In this document: piece by piece, positions 36,386 to 48,137 of the stretch
Layout of the letters: the number at the start of each line of letters is the position of its first letter
How positions within the stretch are numbered: the first letter of the stretch is position 1
Assembly: GCF_954871325.1 (NCBI RefSeq)
Contig: NC_088775.1
Location: forward strand, 76,299,561 to 76,363,560
From: Gordionus sp. m RMFG-2023
Taxonomy: Eukaryota > Nematomorpha > Gordioida > Chordodea > Parachordodidae
DNA: 64,000 bases
Direction of reading: 5' to 3'
Translations under genes and position numbers: made by a program
The notes under the pieces: generated by a model
Databases searched by the model: none
The model's input: the letters and a program-made list of their open reading frames with translations, nothing else
What the model was told of the DNA's origin: nothing

Positions 36386-37268
36386 AGAAAAGATAATAAT
36401 AAATGGATACAAAATATTATACACCTTTTAATTTACCTAAGCTTATTGGACCACTGACTGAGGTTTACATAGAGAGAGTACTTGACTACATTTTGACCAA
36501 CACATCATCGGACTCCGTTAAAGTAAATACTTTACTTGCTAATTTATCTGATGATGTGTTTGACAATATTAAATCAATTTGCTCAAATACTGAGATTTTA
36601 GACCTTAATATAGTGATTAAAAAATTAGGATACCTTTTACCAATACAGGATAAAAATATTTCAATTAACAAATTTAGCATGCCAAAATCCTAACGAAATT
36701 TATTTAGGATGGTATGTTAGGCTATCCAAATTAAATAAAAATGTTATTTTTTTGATGAAAGTAGGAAAAAAGAAAAGTTAAGAACATCTACCTTAAACGA
36801 CAAAATAAAATATAAATTAAGTGAAAATATTAATTTAACCTTATATGAAATGGTGGAGATAGGAAGTAGATTAGATTGCATTAATAATAGATCAGATACT
36901 TATAATATAAGTTATGTTAATTACAGTGGCGTATCCAAAATTTTCTTATGGGGGGGGGGGGGGAAATTTTTGGGCCGGGTCTTATGTTTTAGCTATTCCA
37001 TTTAATTATTTATAATTTAATAATAATTATATTTCTATTTGTAACTATTATTTACTAATTCGTGCTAATGGATATTACAAGCCTATTTTTTATTATTTTT
37101 AGTTAGGTATGTTATATTTAATAAAGTTTTTTAAATGTAAAGTTGAAATAAAGTTTAATGTCATTTTTTTTATTACATTTGCTTTAAAAACTAGCCTCAG
37201 CTTAAACATACAATATAAGTATAATATAATTTTTTTATTGAAAATACTAATAGTAGTGTGTATAAAAT

Positions 37269-37492
37269 ATTAATGTTGTTAAACGGCTCGTTTTGAGCCG
37301 ATTTTTAAAAACGGCTAACTCAATATTTTCTCCAGAAAAATATTAACTAAGCCTCGAAATTTCGATACTATATGTCTAGACCTTTGCTCCTTCTATGAGC
37401 AAAATTTTCAGGCTTGCATAATATTTTTCTGGATAAATAACTGAGTTAGCCGTTTTTAAAAATCGGCTCAAAAACGAGGCGTTCAACAACAC
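37269..37492. mobile_element. MITE B copy 2, palindromic
   Basis: Same family as 35772: AATGTTGTTAAACGGCTCG ... GAGGCGTTCAACAACAC, arms pairing over about 100 bp. The same 11 bases, TATAAAATATT, flank both sides (37261-37271 and 37493-37503), consistent with a target duplication of 8 bp or more. Confidence 0.8.
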
Positions 37493-37599
37493 TATAAAAT
37501 ATTGACTAGAAAATAATTTAAACAACAAGTTTTTTTAAACTTCTTATCAAATACAATATTATACAAATTTTTTTATTAAATACTATAATTATAATGTGA

Positions 37600-38450
37600 T
37601 TTTTAATTTTCGTGGGAATTTTGCCAATTCATCAAGAATTTTGTTTGTCTTTGGAATCAAATCTTTGTGGATATTTAACAGAGCTAACCCATTTAGCCGA
37701 GATTCGGAAGTAGTACTTCATAAATATGTTTTCAACCTTCTTAAGTTGGAAAGTACTTTCATTCGTACATGTTATAATAGGCAAACATGGTAGAATGTAA
37801 AACAACTTCAAAATATTAGGAATTTGAGCCAAGGTTTCTTTACACCGATTGAGCGCATCAATAGCATGCTCAGGTAAAATAGCTAAACGTAGTAAATATT
37901 TATACCACAATTCGAATTCACTGATTAAATTTATTTCAGTATATCATAGGAATAAAATTTTGCTAAATATTTAATTTTACCAATAGTGGCATTAGAAAAC
38001 GAAGATGGATCTTTGGGTATTAAAACTTGAAGATTGCTAAGCAATTGTTTTTTATCTAAAAACCGTACTTTTATTTGCGATAAAAAAGTATCTAAAAATG
38101 GGATGAAAGTGGATATTTTATAATATTCTTCAGTGCCAATATTTATTTAACATCTCAATAATTGCCCAGGTGCTAGACGAGGTTTAATTAGTGTTATATC
38201 ATAAAATTTAGCCTTCGATTCAACGTCTATATAAATATTATGAAAATATTCATATATTTTCCGCCAAATCAATAACCTGAACCAAATCTAAATTTTGTAA
38301 ATTTCTACAAAGTAGTGAGCTATAGGAAAATAATTTATTGATGCAACTAGCAGCAATGATAAACTCTGATTGATCAATTGAATTCAATAATGATATCGCT
38401 TCTGATGACATATTACTTTTTTTCATGCTCAGCCTTATTTAACTTCTGTA
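37600..38450 (-). pseudogene. hAT transposase C-terminal fragment (MYM-like hAT)
   Basis: The minus strand gives, near its end, LCPITCTNESTF-like sequence: ILPCLPIITCTNESTFQLKK, matching the T-C-T-N-E-R-T-F block of the dimerisation domain in MYM-type hAT transposases. It is preceded by PEHAIDALNRCKETLAQIPN. Upstream (to about 38450) more degraded pieces such as AKFYSYDIL fit the preceding helical region. Several stops interrupt it. It belongs to the hAT whose left end is at 36924, and its orientation fits, with the C-terminus nearest the left end. Confidence 0.68.
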
Positions 38451-38719
38451 TTTCTATTTCTTCTGTTCTACAAAATCGAAGTAAAATTAAAATATTTAAA
38501 AAATTATAGATATTTATTAATAATTAATATTAAAAAAACAAATGATCCTTTATTTTCAATTTTCAAATAATAAATAATATAAAGTAATAAAAAAAACGAA
38601 AATATAATATTTTATGTTTTAATATATTTAAAAATGTTTGAAAAATATATGATAATACTATAAAAAAAGAATGAACGGAGATGGTGTGACGCAGGGAAAC
38701 AAAAATGAAAAAGGGACGT

Positions 38720-41503
38720 AAGTGCTGTCTAGGATAGCTATTTGGCTAGAAGACTACCATTGAAACTGATATAATTAGCTTTGAGAATCGCTATGGATAA
38801 TCGTTGACGAAGAAAAAAACCCTCTCGAGGTTCTTCTGAGAGTTTGCTGATTTGTGATCCTAAGTTTTTGAAAAATGCTAAGGCGAGTTTGCCGAAGGTG
38901 CCAAGAGTGGTTGATATGATTGGGATGAAGCAATGATCGTTCATTATTTCTGTGTATTTAGAGGTTTTAAGTTGTTCCTTCTAGTCAAGGATGTTGATGG
39001 CGTGGTTGGATGGGTCCAAGGGGTCAATACAGGAATAGTCCCATACCAAAAGTTGGCCTCCATGGGATTTGAGAGATCCCGTCAGGACGTTTACCGTCAG
39101 ATCTAAAAAGACCTTGTGGTTCTAGAGTGGAAGGAATTTGGGCGGATTTCAGTGCATGTTGGATGATTGTGTTACATTGCTTGTGTCTGATGAATCGTCC
39201 AAATGTAAACTATGTCTACCCTTCGAGTCAACTGGCGAGTTGCACCCTGAGCAGATGTGAGGGTGAGTGATGGAACAATTTAGACGAATGCCGATGGCGT
39301 GGGTTAATTCATGGTTGGATAGTTGAAGCTGAAGATTGATAGATGGGATGGCCTCCAGAAACTCATGTCCCGTGCCATTGAGCAGGGAAGAGAATAGGGT
39401 GCGGTCGGTAGATTGCATGCTAGATAAGAGAGTTTCAACGCAGCGAGAAACCACTGGTGCATCCCAGTCTTTCTGTCTATGGGTTGTGGGGGGATGAGAA
39501 TCAGCATTGATCCAGGTTTTCCAAATATCCATAGCCACGATTAAGGAAAGGTCTTCTTTAGAATTATGGGCGGTGGTTATTGGCTTTGTCAAGAGACTAC
39601 TCGATATGAAAGTAGTTTTTGCTAAGTCATGTGGAGATCTGATGCCGAGACCACCAGATTTGGTTGGAAGAGTTGCTTGGGCCCAAGCGGTTTCGTTGAA
39701 TCTGATATTTACTATTTTTTCGGTTAAGTCCTTTATTCCTTTTTCGTAAGTTTGGAGAGGAATAGGATATTTAATAATTGGTGTTGATCGAAGTGCGTAA
39801 AGAATCCTTGGTATAAAAAAGAAATTTTTTAGCACAAAAAAGGACTTGTGTGATGGAAGAAGTGTAAAGATATCCTCCAGTTTAAGGAGTATGTCGAGTG
39901 TGGAATGAAGAAAGGTGCTTATTGCCTCGTGTCCTCCTACAGGCGATCCTAGATGTGTTAATTCAACGCTTGATGTGAATTTGAAATCGTGAGTGTTGGG
40001 AGCATTAGAATTTAAATGTGAGAATTCAGATTTGCTCTGGTTAAGCGAAAGTCCAATGGCTGTGCCCATTTCTTTAATTATGTTGACTGCTTTGGCGATT
40101 TCACTAGAGGGACCACTCAAGATTCCATCATCAATATACCAAGCGTGGAGCGATAGAATACATGAAGAGTTTATTGATTTTATCATGTCATTGATTCCAA
40201 GACTAAAGAGAAGGGATCCGAGAGGGTCACCCTGTTGGATACCCTCGACAGAAAGTATCTTTTCTTTGTTGAATTGTAAGATTGTTGGTGATTGGTAGCA
40301 AGAGAAAAGAAATTTGGTGTAAGCGGGGAAATGGAAGCAAGTTGAATGTAGGAACGTGTTGCGCGAAAGAGTGTTGTAGGCGTTAGAGAAGTCAATTTTT
40401 ATTAGGGATTCGTTTTTTGGGTTATTTTCAAGGTGAATTCTTGTTAAGTGCACAGCAGCTTCACACCCACCAGGTATCCCTACACCAAGTTGGTAGGGGC
40501 TTAGAATGTGTGCGGCATCGTGTTTGATTTTAGATGCGATTAATTTAGCTACCAATCTACGGTAAGTTGAACCAATAACGATGGGCCGAATGTCCTTGTT
40601 TAGTTTTTGGAGTGCGATGAGTTTGGCACCGAAAAGTAAGGGGGTAATAAAGCTGGGTACGTCTCCATTTAGGATTTTGTTGACTAAGTTTGTGATTTTA
40701 GTGAGAATTGAAACCTGAGTACAGATCACAGGAGAGGTAATGTCCTGTAAAAAAATTGGTCTAATCCCATCTAGACCATGAGCCGAATCTCGATGAAAAG
40801 ATAGGATTGCTTTCCTTACTTCTTCCTGTGTGAAGTCTGCTGCACAATGGGAGTAGGGTTGGGGCAATATTGGCATAAATGTTGTTGTGGGATGCTTTGA
40901 TCGAAGCTTAATTAAGGTATCTAAATTGGATTCCGCCAGAGTGTCATTGGTTGAAATGAGTTTGAGGGTTCCATATTAAGACTGTCGATTTTCTTCTTTT
41001 TGTTGAAGTGGGGTTATTTTATTTTTTTTTGGATGTCTGGTGATTTGGGACTCATGAAGATGAGTGTTGATGTTTAAACAGGCATCTTTTATTTGTTGAG
41101 TTAAGGATTTTTGGAGTGATATGTTAGGTATTTTGAAAGTATTGTACCCGAAGTTTAGAAATTTTAACCATTCTTCTTCATTGTTAAAATTTTGCAAAAG
41201 AGAAGATATGCAGTTGCTGAGAGATTTAGCTACTTGTATTCTCGCTCCTTTGGGTATTCTCGTTATGATAATTGGTTTTGTGGAGTTAAGAAAAATATCT
41301 GAGAATGAGGCACCAATTACTTGGTTTAGGGGGGGATCTATGAGAGGGAGGGGAAGCGAGTAAGTGATCTGAGAAAGAGGCATGTGTTTTGAATGCTGAC
41401 ACCTGTTAGAGATTGGTCCATGAACAAAAAATTCTCCATCATTTGTTAAATGTATTGGTTTCAGGCAGGATGGGCAGATTTTGCGTTCATGGGGGATGGC
41501 CAT
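38720..41503 (-). mobile_element. Non-LTR retroelement with restriction-like endonuclease, nearly full length
   Basis: Minus-strand LINE-type element inserted in the hAT. The reading frame from M at 41503 (MAIPHERKICPSCLKPIH) continues to 39149 with one TAA (40976-40978), then changes frame within the endonuclease region and runs on to about 38720. Domains: an N-terminal C-P-S-C ... H-G-P ... R-C finger; reverse transcriptase (about 40850-39900); a thumb and GGLGIRSPHDL region; a zinc knuckle (C-S-G-C ... H); then SDGKRPDGISQIPW and a W-D-Y-S-C block of a restriction-like nuclease. The C-terminus includes FIPIISTTLGTFGKLAL. A related but distinct 5'-truncated copy is at 13.2-14.3 kb. Confidence 0.85.
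39149..41503 (-). CDS. Polyprotein of the non-LTR element: finger, RT, endonuclease (broken)
   Basis: It copies the element's RNA into DNA at a nicked target. In the frame from 41503: residues 1-40 carry a CCHC-like finger (CPSCLKPIH ... HGPISNRC). After an in-frame TAA at 40976 comes the polymerase: SAHGLDGIRP, KIDFSNAYNTLSR (first catalytic Asp), GIQQGDPLGSLLF, and AWYIDDGILSG, where the usual F/Y-A-D-D box is Y-I-D-D. Then LNQSKSEF, SGGLGIRSPHDLAKT, QKDWDAPVVSRCVETLL and the knuckle CSGCNSPVDSKGRHSLH. The frame ends at 39149 by frameshift; the nuclease residues follow in other frames (KRPDGISQIPW near 39070). The Y-I-D-D-G form is shared by a lineage of elements I recall from invertebrates and protists, which is recall, not a search. 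One stop and at least two frame changes make this copy inactive. Confidence 0.82.
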
Positions 41504-42840
41504 AGGTAAAAAAAAATGCTGCCAATAATAAAGCAAAAGCGTACTTATTAATTCTAACTTACTAATAATTTTGAATTTAATATAATAATTATATATAATA
41601 ATAAAATAAATTACCATTTGATTTCAATCTCTTTGACTTAAAATTTTTCCATTTTATTAATATTTTTGAATAATGTTAATGTACTCACAAGGAAAGGAAA
41701 TTTTAATAAAATTTATTTATAAAAAATCAATTTTATGTTGGAAAATTGATATTCAAATATTTATAAAATTTTGATTGAGGGGGGGGGGGAGGGTAAAATT
41801 TTTATTAGCTTAAAATGATATTTATGAAAACAGTCAAATTTGGCGCCTGGACGATAAAGTATGATAAAGATCGAAACTTTAATATTAAAAACAATGAGCA
41901 CAAAGATTTAGTTAACCAAAGCTCTTCCGATAACACTTTTCCTAGATATAATTGCAGGAATGATAATAATAATTATTTCAGACCTAATAATAATTTTAGA
42001 AATAATTTTAGACAAAATTATGATAATAGAGATAATAATTATAATAGGAATAGAAATAGGAATTACGATAATAATAATTTTAGATGCTATGATAGGAATT
42101 ACTGTAATAATAATTTTAGATATCATTATAATTATAATAACTATAACTACAACAATTATCGCTACAACAATAATAACCAATCTAATTACGGTAGAAATAA
42201 TACATGGCATGATAATAATCAGAGGAAACATATCCAATATGGTGATCAAAATCGCAATAATTATCAATCCTATAGTAACAATTCAAATAATTATAGAGGT
42301 AGCGACAACTATCAGAGAAAGCAAATACAATATAACAACAACGACCATAATATGAATATTGAAAAAATTGTTAAAGAGAAAGTCGATTCTACAAAAAACA
42401 AAGATGATAACAATTTTAACATTAACAATTTATCTGGGGACATGCTTAATGATAAAGATAAGGCATTTATGACTACTTTAAAAGTGAATGATATTATAAC
42501 AACTATGCAAGTTGACAAGGGTTCCAAATACACCATTATACTTCATGAACAGGGTTGCCATGTCTCCCCCCATCAGCGAGAGACTTCCGTAATTTATTAG
42601 TTTACACGCAGACATCTCTCTCCCGCAAAACTACCGCAATTGGAAATCTCCCGCATAAATCTACCGCAATTTTTTAATTTCTCCCTCAATTTTTTTAAAT
42701 AGTATTTTAACGTTTTTAACATATAAATAATAATTTTGAGAGACGTTAATTGATTATTTTTATATTTTTAAAATATTAAATATTTATTCGAAAAACATGT
42801 CTAGTTTGTAAATTTCTTTCTATCCTGTTTTATTTTTAAC

Positions 42841-43130
42841 CAATGATAAATCTTTCATTCATATAAGTCAGTACAGGGGAGTATATCAACATCGATTGCA
42901 ATACAAAATTATTCCCAAAAATAATAAATAATAAAGATGCAACTACATTTGAGGAAATCGTATACATCTATCATGTAGTTCAACATTCACAGAGCTAATC
43001 ATCACAATGTGGGTCGAATCTTTTTCTCATGATATATAACGACTCCATATAAGTGCAAACCTTACTTGTGGCAGAACAAAAATGAGCAAGGGTTTCACAA
43101 GTGTTTTAGTATCTGAATCCTAGAGGTCAA
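42841..43130 (+). pseudogene. hAT composite: first N-terminal transposase piece
   Basis: A diverged copy of the block also seen at 46570-46830 and 48600-48850 (landmarks GATGCAACTAC, CATTCACAGAGCTA, GAACAAAAATGAGCAAG). It contains several stops and is cut at its right side by MITE A copy 2. Confidence 0.6.
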
Positions 43131-43134
43131 TTCT

Positions 43135-43640
43135 AGCGTCTACATGACAAGATTTTTACTGGATGAAAACCCCCTTCAAAAACCTTTGCCTACCCCCCTA
43201 TTATTATTTTCACCTATTTATTTATTGATACTCTTTTCAAAGAATTTATAAAGGATAACTTAAATTAATGTATCTCTACTACCAACTATCGATATTTTGT
43301 GAATATAAAGAATATATTTTTTAGATAATAAATTCAATTAAAACCTCCATTATTTACAATGAATTAATTATTATAGCATTATGAGCTTGCTGAAATATCT
43401 AAACCTTTTAAATTACATTTAAAAGGATAGTTTATTTGGAAAACAATGTGTATGAATTGTTTGCAATATATAGATTTGGTCGATGAATTGTATTATAATA
43501 ATACTAATAGTATTAATTTTTACAGCATTAAATTTTGTCCTATTTCATCTCAAAATTTAATAGATAACACGCCAAAAAATTTATCCTACCCCCATTAAAG
43601 CAGCTTACCCCCTACCCCCTCCAAAAAATATGATGCGAAC
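43135..43640 (+). mobile_element. MITE A copy 2, without MITE B
   Basis: Starts AGCGTCTACATGACAAG, keeping the GCGTCTACATG of hAT G, and follows MITE A copy 1 along its length. At the point where copy 1 carries MITE B it reads straight through (TACCAACTATC, about 43284), so it preserves the empty site. Confidence 0.75.
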
Positions 43641-43840
43641 TGTTCCTACGTTGCCAGGTCAAAATTTTCAAATTGCGGGAGAAATTTGATATTTTGCGGG
43701 AGAAATATGGAAATTGCGGGAGAAATATAAAAATTACGGTAGAAATAAAAAATTTGCTAAAAAAGGCCCGCAAGATCCCGGCTGGGCCGGGATTTTGAAT
43801 TGACTTAATTATCCACCTATTGTTTTTTATAATTAGTTTA

Positions 43841-44314
43841 TGTTGTAATTGTGGTAACATGCAAATTTTCTAGATTAAGAAAAACGCCAGACAGGCAAAT
43901 TACTTTTAAACAAAATTACGAAGCCGAAAGATATTCAAATCTACTCAAGAAAAAAGAATTAAATTTCGATACAAATTGAGACTATGCAAATGTTGATTAA
44001 AGAAAAAAGGATATATAATGGAAAAATTATGATGCGAAAGACAAAGATTAAATTATGATTTTACGAACTTAATTTTTTTAATCTTTAATTTTAATTTATA
44101 TTAATTTATTTTATTATGATTATGTTTTTATCTTATTATTCAATAAAGATTTAGTATCATTTTAATTCTAACCTTTCTTTATTTGACGAATATTATAGAA
44201 AAGTATATATAATCGAGGATATTTGTCTGATTTAGTATCATTTTAGTTCTAACCTTTCTTTATTTAACAACGGTTCTAATCACCCAATCCTTCTAAATTC
44301 TTCAAAATGTTACA
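43841..44314 (+). repeat. Left LTR of the non-coding element
   Basis: 474 bp, TG...CA ends, near-identical to the matching parts of 45326-46205. Confidence 0.88.
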
Positions 44315-45325
44315 TTGGTGTTGGAGAGCGGAGGAGACCGGGCCATTACAATAATTCAGTCTAATTAACTCTGAAAAGAGATTCTAAATAAAGGGGGAAG
44401 GGGATGTATGAAATGACTATCGACACAAAGACAAAATATGAGGTCAATGAAACATGGTGTCAATATCAATGGTCGTAATTCGAAAAAGAATAGAATTAGT
44501 CGTTTAATTAAAAGGAATTCGTCACAAGAGATCGTTATACGTACAAATGATCGATGTAGCTAAAAGAAATTCGTTATAAATTGTTATTTAAGTTGATAAT
44601 ATTTAGCAAAATATCAGGTTGTTGATTAACCAAAATCTTCATAAAGAGAAACGGCTTTTCGTCATTAGAAAATTTATGCCGCAATCGAGCTCAATTAGAG
44701 ATCGGATTTTTTATTTTGGATCAAAAGATACAAGAAATCATTATCGTATAAGAGATCTTAAGAAAACGTGGATATCTTGACAAGCGACTAGGTAGAACAA
44801 GTGGTCAAGACCAGGATGCTATCGTTAATCGTTGACAAATTATCGCCAGTTGCTTATCAAAACTTTAGTATAGGATAAAAAATCGATGATCTTAGAAACA
44901 AGAAGTCGTGGAAACCATCGTTACTCGCAGACAAATTATCGGCAGTCGTTTACCGTCATTAGTTACTAGAAATCGTTAGAAACAAGCAAAGACTAGGATA
45001 ATTTGGGATTAAAACGAAATATAATTAAAAGAGCTAGAAGAATGTATCGGGAATCATGATAACAGATTCGTCAATGGCCTATAAAGATCAAGAGATATTA
45101 CAAGGGGCTGACAAGAAACAGAAGGAATCAAGAATTTCAGAGTGTAATCTGATACAAACAGTCCTTAGAAGTGAAGAATATTAGACAATAGACCGCCGTC
45201 GTTAGAAACTAGAAGACATTAAAGATTAAGACGAATAGATTTGGTGGAGAAACAAGATCAGTAAAGTCAAAATCGGAAGAAAGGAGATCATTCGCAGAAT
45301 GGTGGGACTAATCTAAGTGAAAAGG

Positions 45326-46205
45326 TGTTGTAATTGTGGTAACATGCAAATTTACTAGATTAAGAAAAACGCCAGACAGGCAAATTACTTTTAAACAAAA
45401 TTACGAAGCCGAAAGATATTCAAATCTACTCAAGAAAAAAGAATTAAATTTCGATACAAATTGAGACTATGCAAATGTTGATTAAAGAAAAAGGATATAT
45501 AATGGAAAATTATGATGCGAAAAACAATGATTAAATTATGATTTTACGAACTTAATTTTTTTAATCTTTAATTTTTAATTTTAATTTATATTAATTTATT
45601 TTATGTCACAATGAAGCGATTTGTCATTGTGAATCAAAACCTAAATATAAAAATAGAAAACAAATATATATATATATAAAAGAAATTAATAATAATTAGG
45701 AATCACGAAATCAATTTAATGCTTTATTCAAAATTATAACATTATCAAATTAACAAATTATAAAGATAAAAATAAAATACAAAAAGTTAATAATTAAAAA
45801 AGATCTTTTTGTATGGTAAAAATTGGCCTTTTTATATTCTTCTCAATCTTCTTAAAACTAATATTCATAACTATTCAAATATAATATTTTTATCACGCGT
45901 TATAATAATAAATCCAAAAGAATTCTTTATGCAAATTAAATATAAAGTACAACAAAATCCAAAATAATTCTTTATGCAATGTTGTAAATCTAACATTTAC
46001 AACATTTTGATTATGTTTTTATCTTATTATTTAATAAAGATTTAGTATCATTTTAGTTTTAACCTTTCTTTATTTGACGAATATTATAGAAAAGTATATA
46101 TAATCGAGGATATTAGTCTGATTTAGTATCATTTTAGTTCCAACCTTTCTTTATTTGACAACGGTTCTAATCACCCAATCCTTCTAAATTCTTCAAAATG
46201 TTACA
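45326..46205 (+). repeat. Right LTR of the non-coding element, enlarged by an insertion
   Basis: 880 bp. It aligns with the left LTR on both sides of an extra block at 45604-46004. Confidence 0.87.
45604..46004. mobile_element. Candidate solo LTR within an LTR
   Basis: A 401 bp block absent from the left LTR. It begins TGTCACAATG and ends ATTTACAACA, and is flanked by TTTTA and TTTTG (4 of 5 bases). The size and ends fit a solo LTR of another family. Confidence 0.55.
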
Positions 46206-46549
46206 GTTTAAATAAATACAAATTCGGTAACTATTTTTCAAAATAAAATAACATCTTGATTTATTAAAATATTAATTTATAAAAAATAACCAATGATCCT
46301 TTTTAAATATAAAAGAATTAAACAAGATAAAATTTCATAAAAAAAACAAACGATTTTAATTTTACAATGTAAAAAATATATTTTATGCAAATTTCCCGCA
46401 AAACATCCGCAATTGGAAATCTACCTTGTGTGTGTGTATAACGTTATACGGATAGGCGCTTAATTATCACGTATCACGTTTAAATACATAATAAAGTAAT
46501 ATTGTACTCATTTTAATGATAATTATTTTCTTTATTTTTGTTCATTCAC

Positions 46550-47560
46550 ATATAATCAGTGGAGGAGAGTGTATCTACATCCATTGCAAAACAAAAATAT
46601 TCTCCAAAAATAAGAAATAATACAGATGCAACTACAGTTGAAGCAATTGTAATCACTTATCTTGTAGTACAACATTCACAGAGCTACTTATCATTACAAT
46701 GTGGGTAGAATCTTTCCCCATAATATTTAACGACTCCAAGATAAATGAAAACCTTACTTGTAGAACAAAAATGAGCAAGGATATCATCAATGTTTTAGTA
46801 CCTGAATTCAGGAGGTCAATTCTTGACGATTGAAAGATGGGCATATATATGCAATTCTAACAGATGCATCTAATAAGGGAAATATTAAAATGTTTCTTTT
46901 GATCCTTCGCTATTTTAACAAAATTAAGGACGTTTCAAGAAAACTATTAAATTTTTTCCCCTCATATAGTGAAAAATCCAAAGACATAGCTAACCATATA
47001 ATGGTAAATACAGCAGATTCGTGATTTTCAATAAATTGCATGTTAACTTTCTGATCTGATAATGCCTCAGTGAATTTGGAAAAAACCAGAGTGTATTTAC
47101 AGAATTGAGTCAGCACAATGTTGGTTGCGATATGTTCCTAATACCCTCCATCTATAGAATTTTAAAATTTTATAAACCTTTAAGTATTTCTTAAATAAAG
47201 ATTATAAAAGCTGTCCTGACATTTTGAAAATTTTTTTCAGTAATGAATAACAGAGGTATATTTAGGAATGATTTTCCATGTAGGAAATCTACTACATGCT
47301 GTTAATGTGTAGTTGCAATCAGAAGAATCTTAACAAAGATTCACAAAATTATGCTGCAGATATGTTCATCTTTACAGTTAATAATTGACAATAAATTTTA
47401 TGGCGCCATTGCTATAACTTAATTATATTTTATTTGAGATTTTTAAATAATAGAACTAAATGTTTACAGTCGATATAGGGATATTTATAAAATTCCTGGC
47501 ATGAAATATTATATATTTGTTATTAGCTCGGCCTCTAATGTTTCTAATATGTCATCCTTG
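46550..47560 (+). pseudogene. hAT composite: second transposase copy, C-terminal end inverted
   Basis: The plus strand has the N-terminal-to-middle block (including AILTDASNKGNIKMFLLILR at 46850-46910 and LLNFFPSYSEKS), typical of the catalytic entry of one hAT group. From about 47412 the sequence is the reverse complement of the C-terminal end seen at 51780-51890 (landmark TTAGCTCGGCCTCTAATGTT). The gene was therefore internally inverted as well as broken by stops. Confidence 0.7.
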
Positions 47561-47599
47561 CTTATAAATAACTCAAGGCTTTAATTAATTTGCATAATT

Positions 47600-48137
47600 A
47601 TTTCTTCCAAAGATTCTTAGTGTTTTTATTTTATCAATTTATCCAACATAATAAATTATGACATTAGTTTACATCGTGAATGTCATGTCTATGACTGCAA
47701 ATTAACCACCATCTATTATTTGTGTTATGTAATTTAAGATTATTACTATAGCGTTGTGAGCATATTTTATTTAGATAAGCAATAATGTTCAACTGTGTAG
47801 TCATTTGTATATCACTAAAGATGGAAGATAATCTTTTAGAAATATATCTCACAATAATTTCCTCGATTACTTATCTAGCTTCCATTATGTCATCATAGAG
47901 GAAGCTCTAACCACCATATAGTTTTATGATTTGGATTGGTTTTTTTTATTCTCTTCTTCAAGAATTGTTATTTTGATTAGGCCTATAAATTTTTCCTTAT
48001 TGATCCATTCTATAAACATTGTGTAAAATAATAATAGAGAGTTATATTAGTTTAATGACCTTTTGTCAATGTAAGTTGCTAAGAATTATATTGCCTTATG
48101 TGATTTTATAAAACTATTATCAATTGAGGCATATGTA
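47600..48137. other. Spacer between hAT copies, nothing recognised
   Basis: AT-rich; a 62-codon frame at 47664-47852 (minus) is not recognised. It ends at the internal hAT end CAGGGTTGCCAGG (48138). Confidence 0.45.

Larger units (their letters stand above)
36924..41849 (-). mobile_element. hAT element inserted in gypsy A gag
   Basis: Left end CAGTGGCGTATCCAAAATTT followed by a G-run, the classic form of one hAT group. The right end near 41849 (minus strand CAGGCGCCAAATTTG) is a poor match, and the target duplication is not preserved. The insertion limits come from comparison with gypsy B, where ...GTTAATTACGATAAAAAG is uninterrupted (62843-62862). It holds MITE B copy 2, a minus-strand hAT transposase fragment and a nearly full non-LTR element. 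Confidence 0.72.
43841..46205. mobile_element. Non-coding LTR element with 5 bp TSD, inside the hAT composite
   Basis: Left LTR 43841-44314 and right LTR 45326-46205 both start TGTTGTAATTGTGG and end TCAAAATGTTACA. The flank GTTTA (43836-43840 and 46206-46210) is the target duplication; the hAT copy at about 48262 has the empty site. The interior (44315-45325, about 1 kb) starts TTGGTGTTGGAGAG and ends with a purine tract GTGAAAAGG. It has no open frame of note, so this is a TRIM/LARD-like non-autonomous relic. The right LTR is longer because it contains another insertion. Confidence 0.88.

Noticed and set aside
41908-42355. Ile-rich frames overlapping the Asn/Arg-rich region on both strands
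   Set aside because: Shadows of the basic Gag tail of gypsy A, which itself is an AAT/GAT-rich low-complexity stretch.
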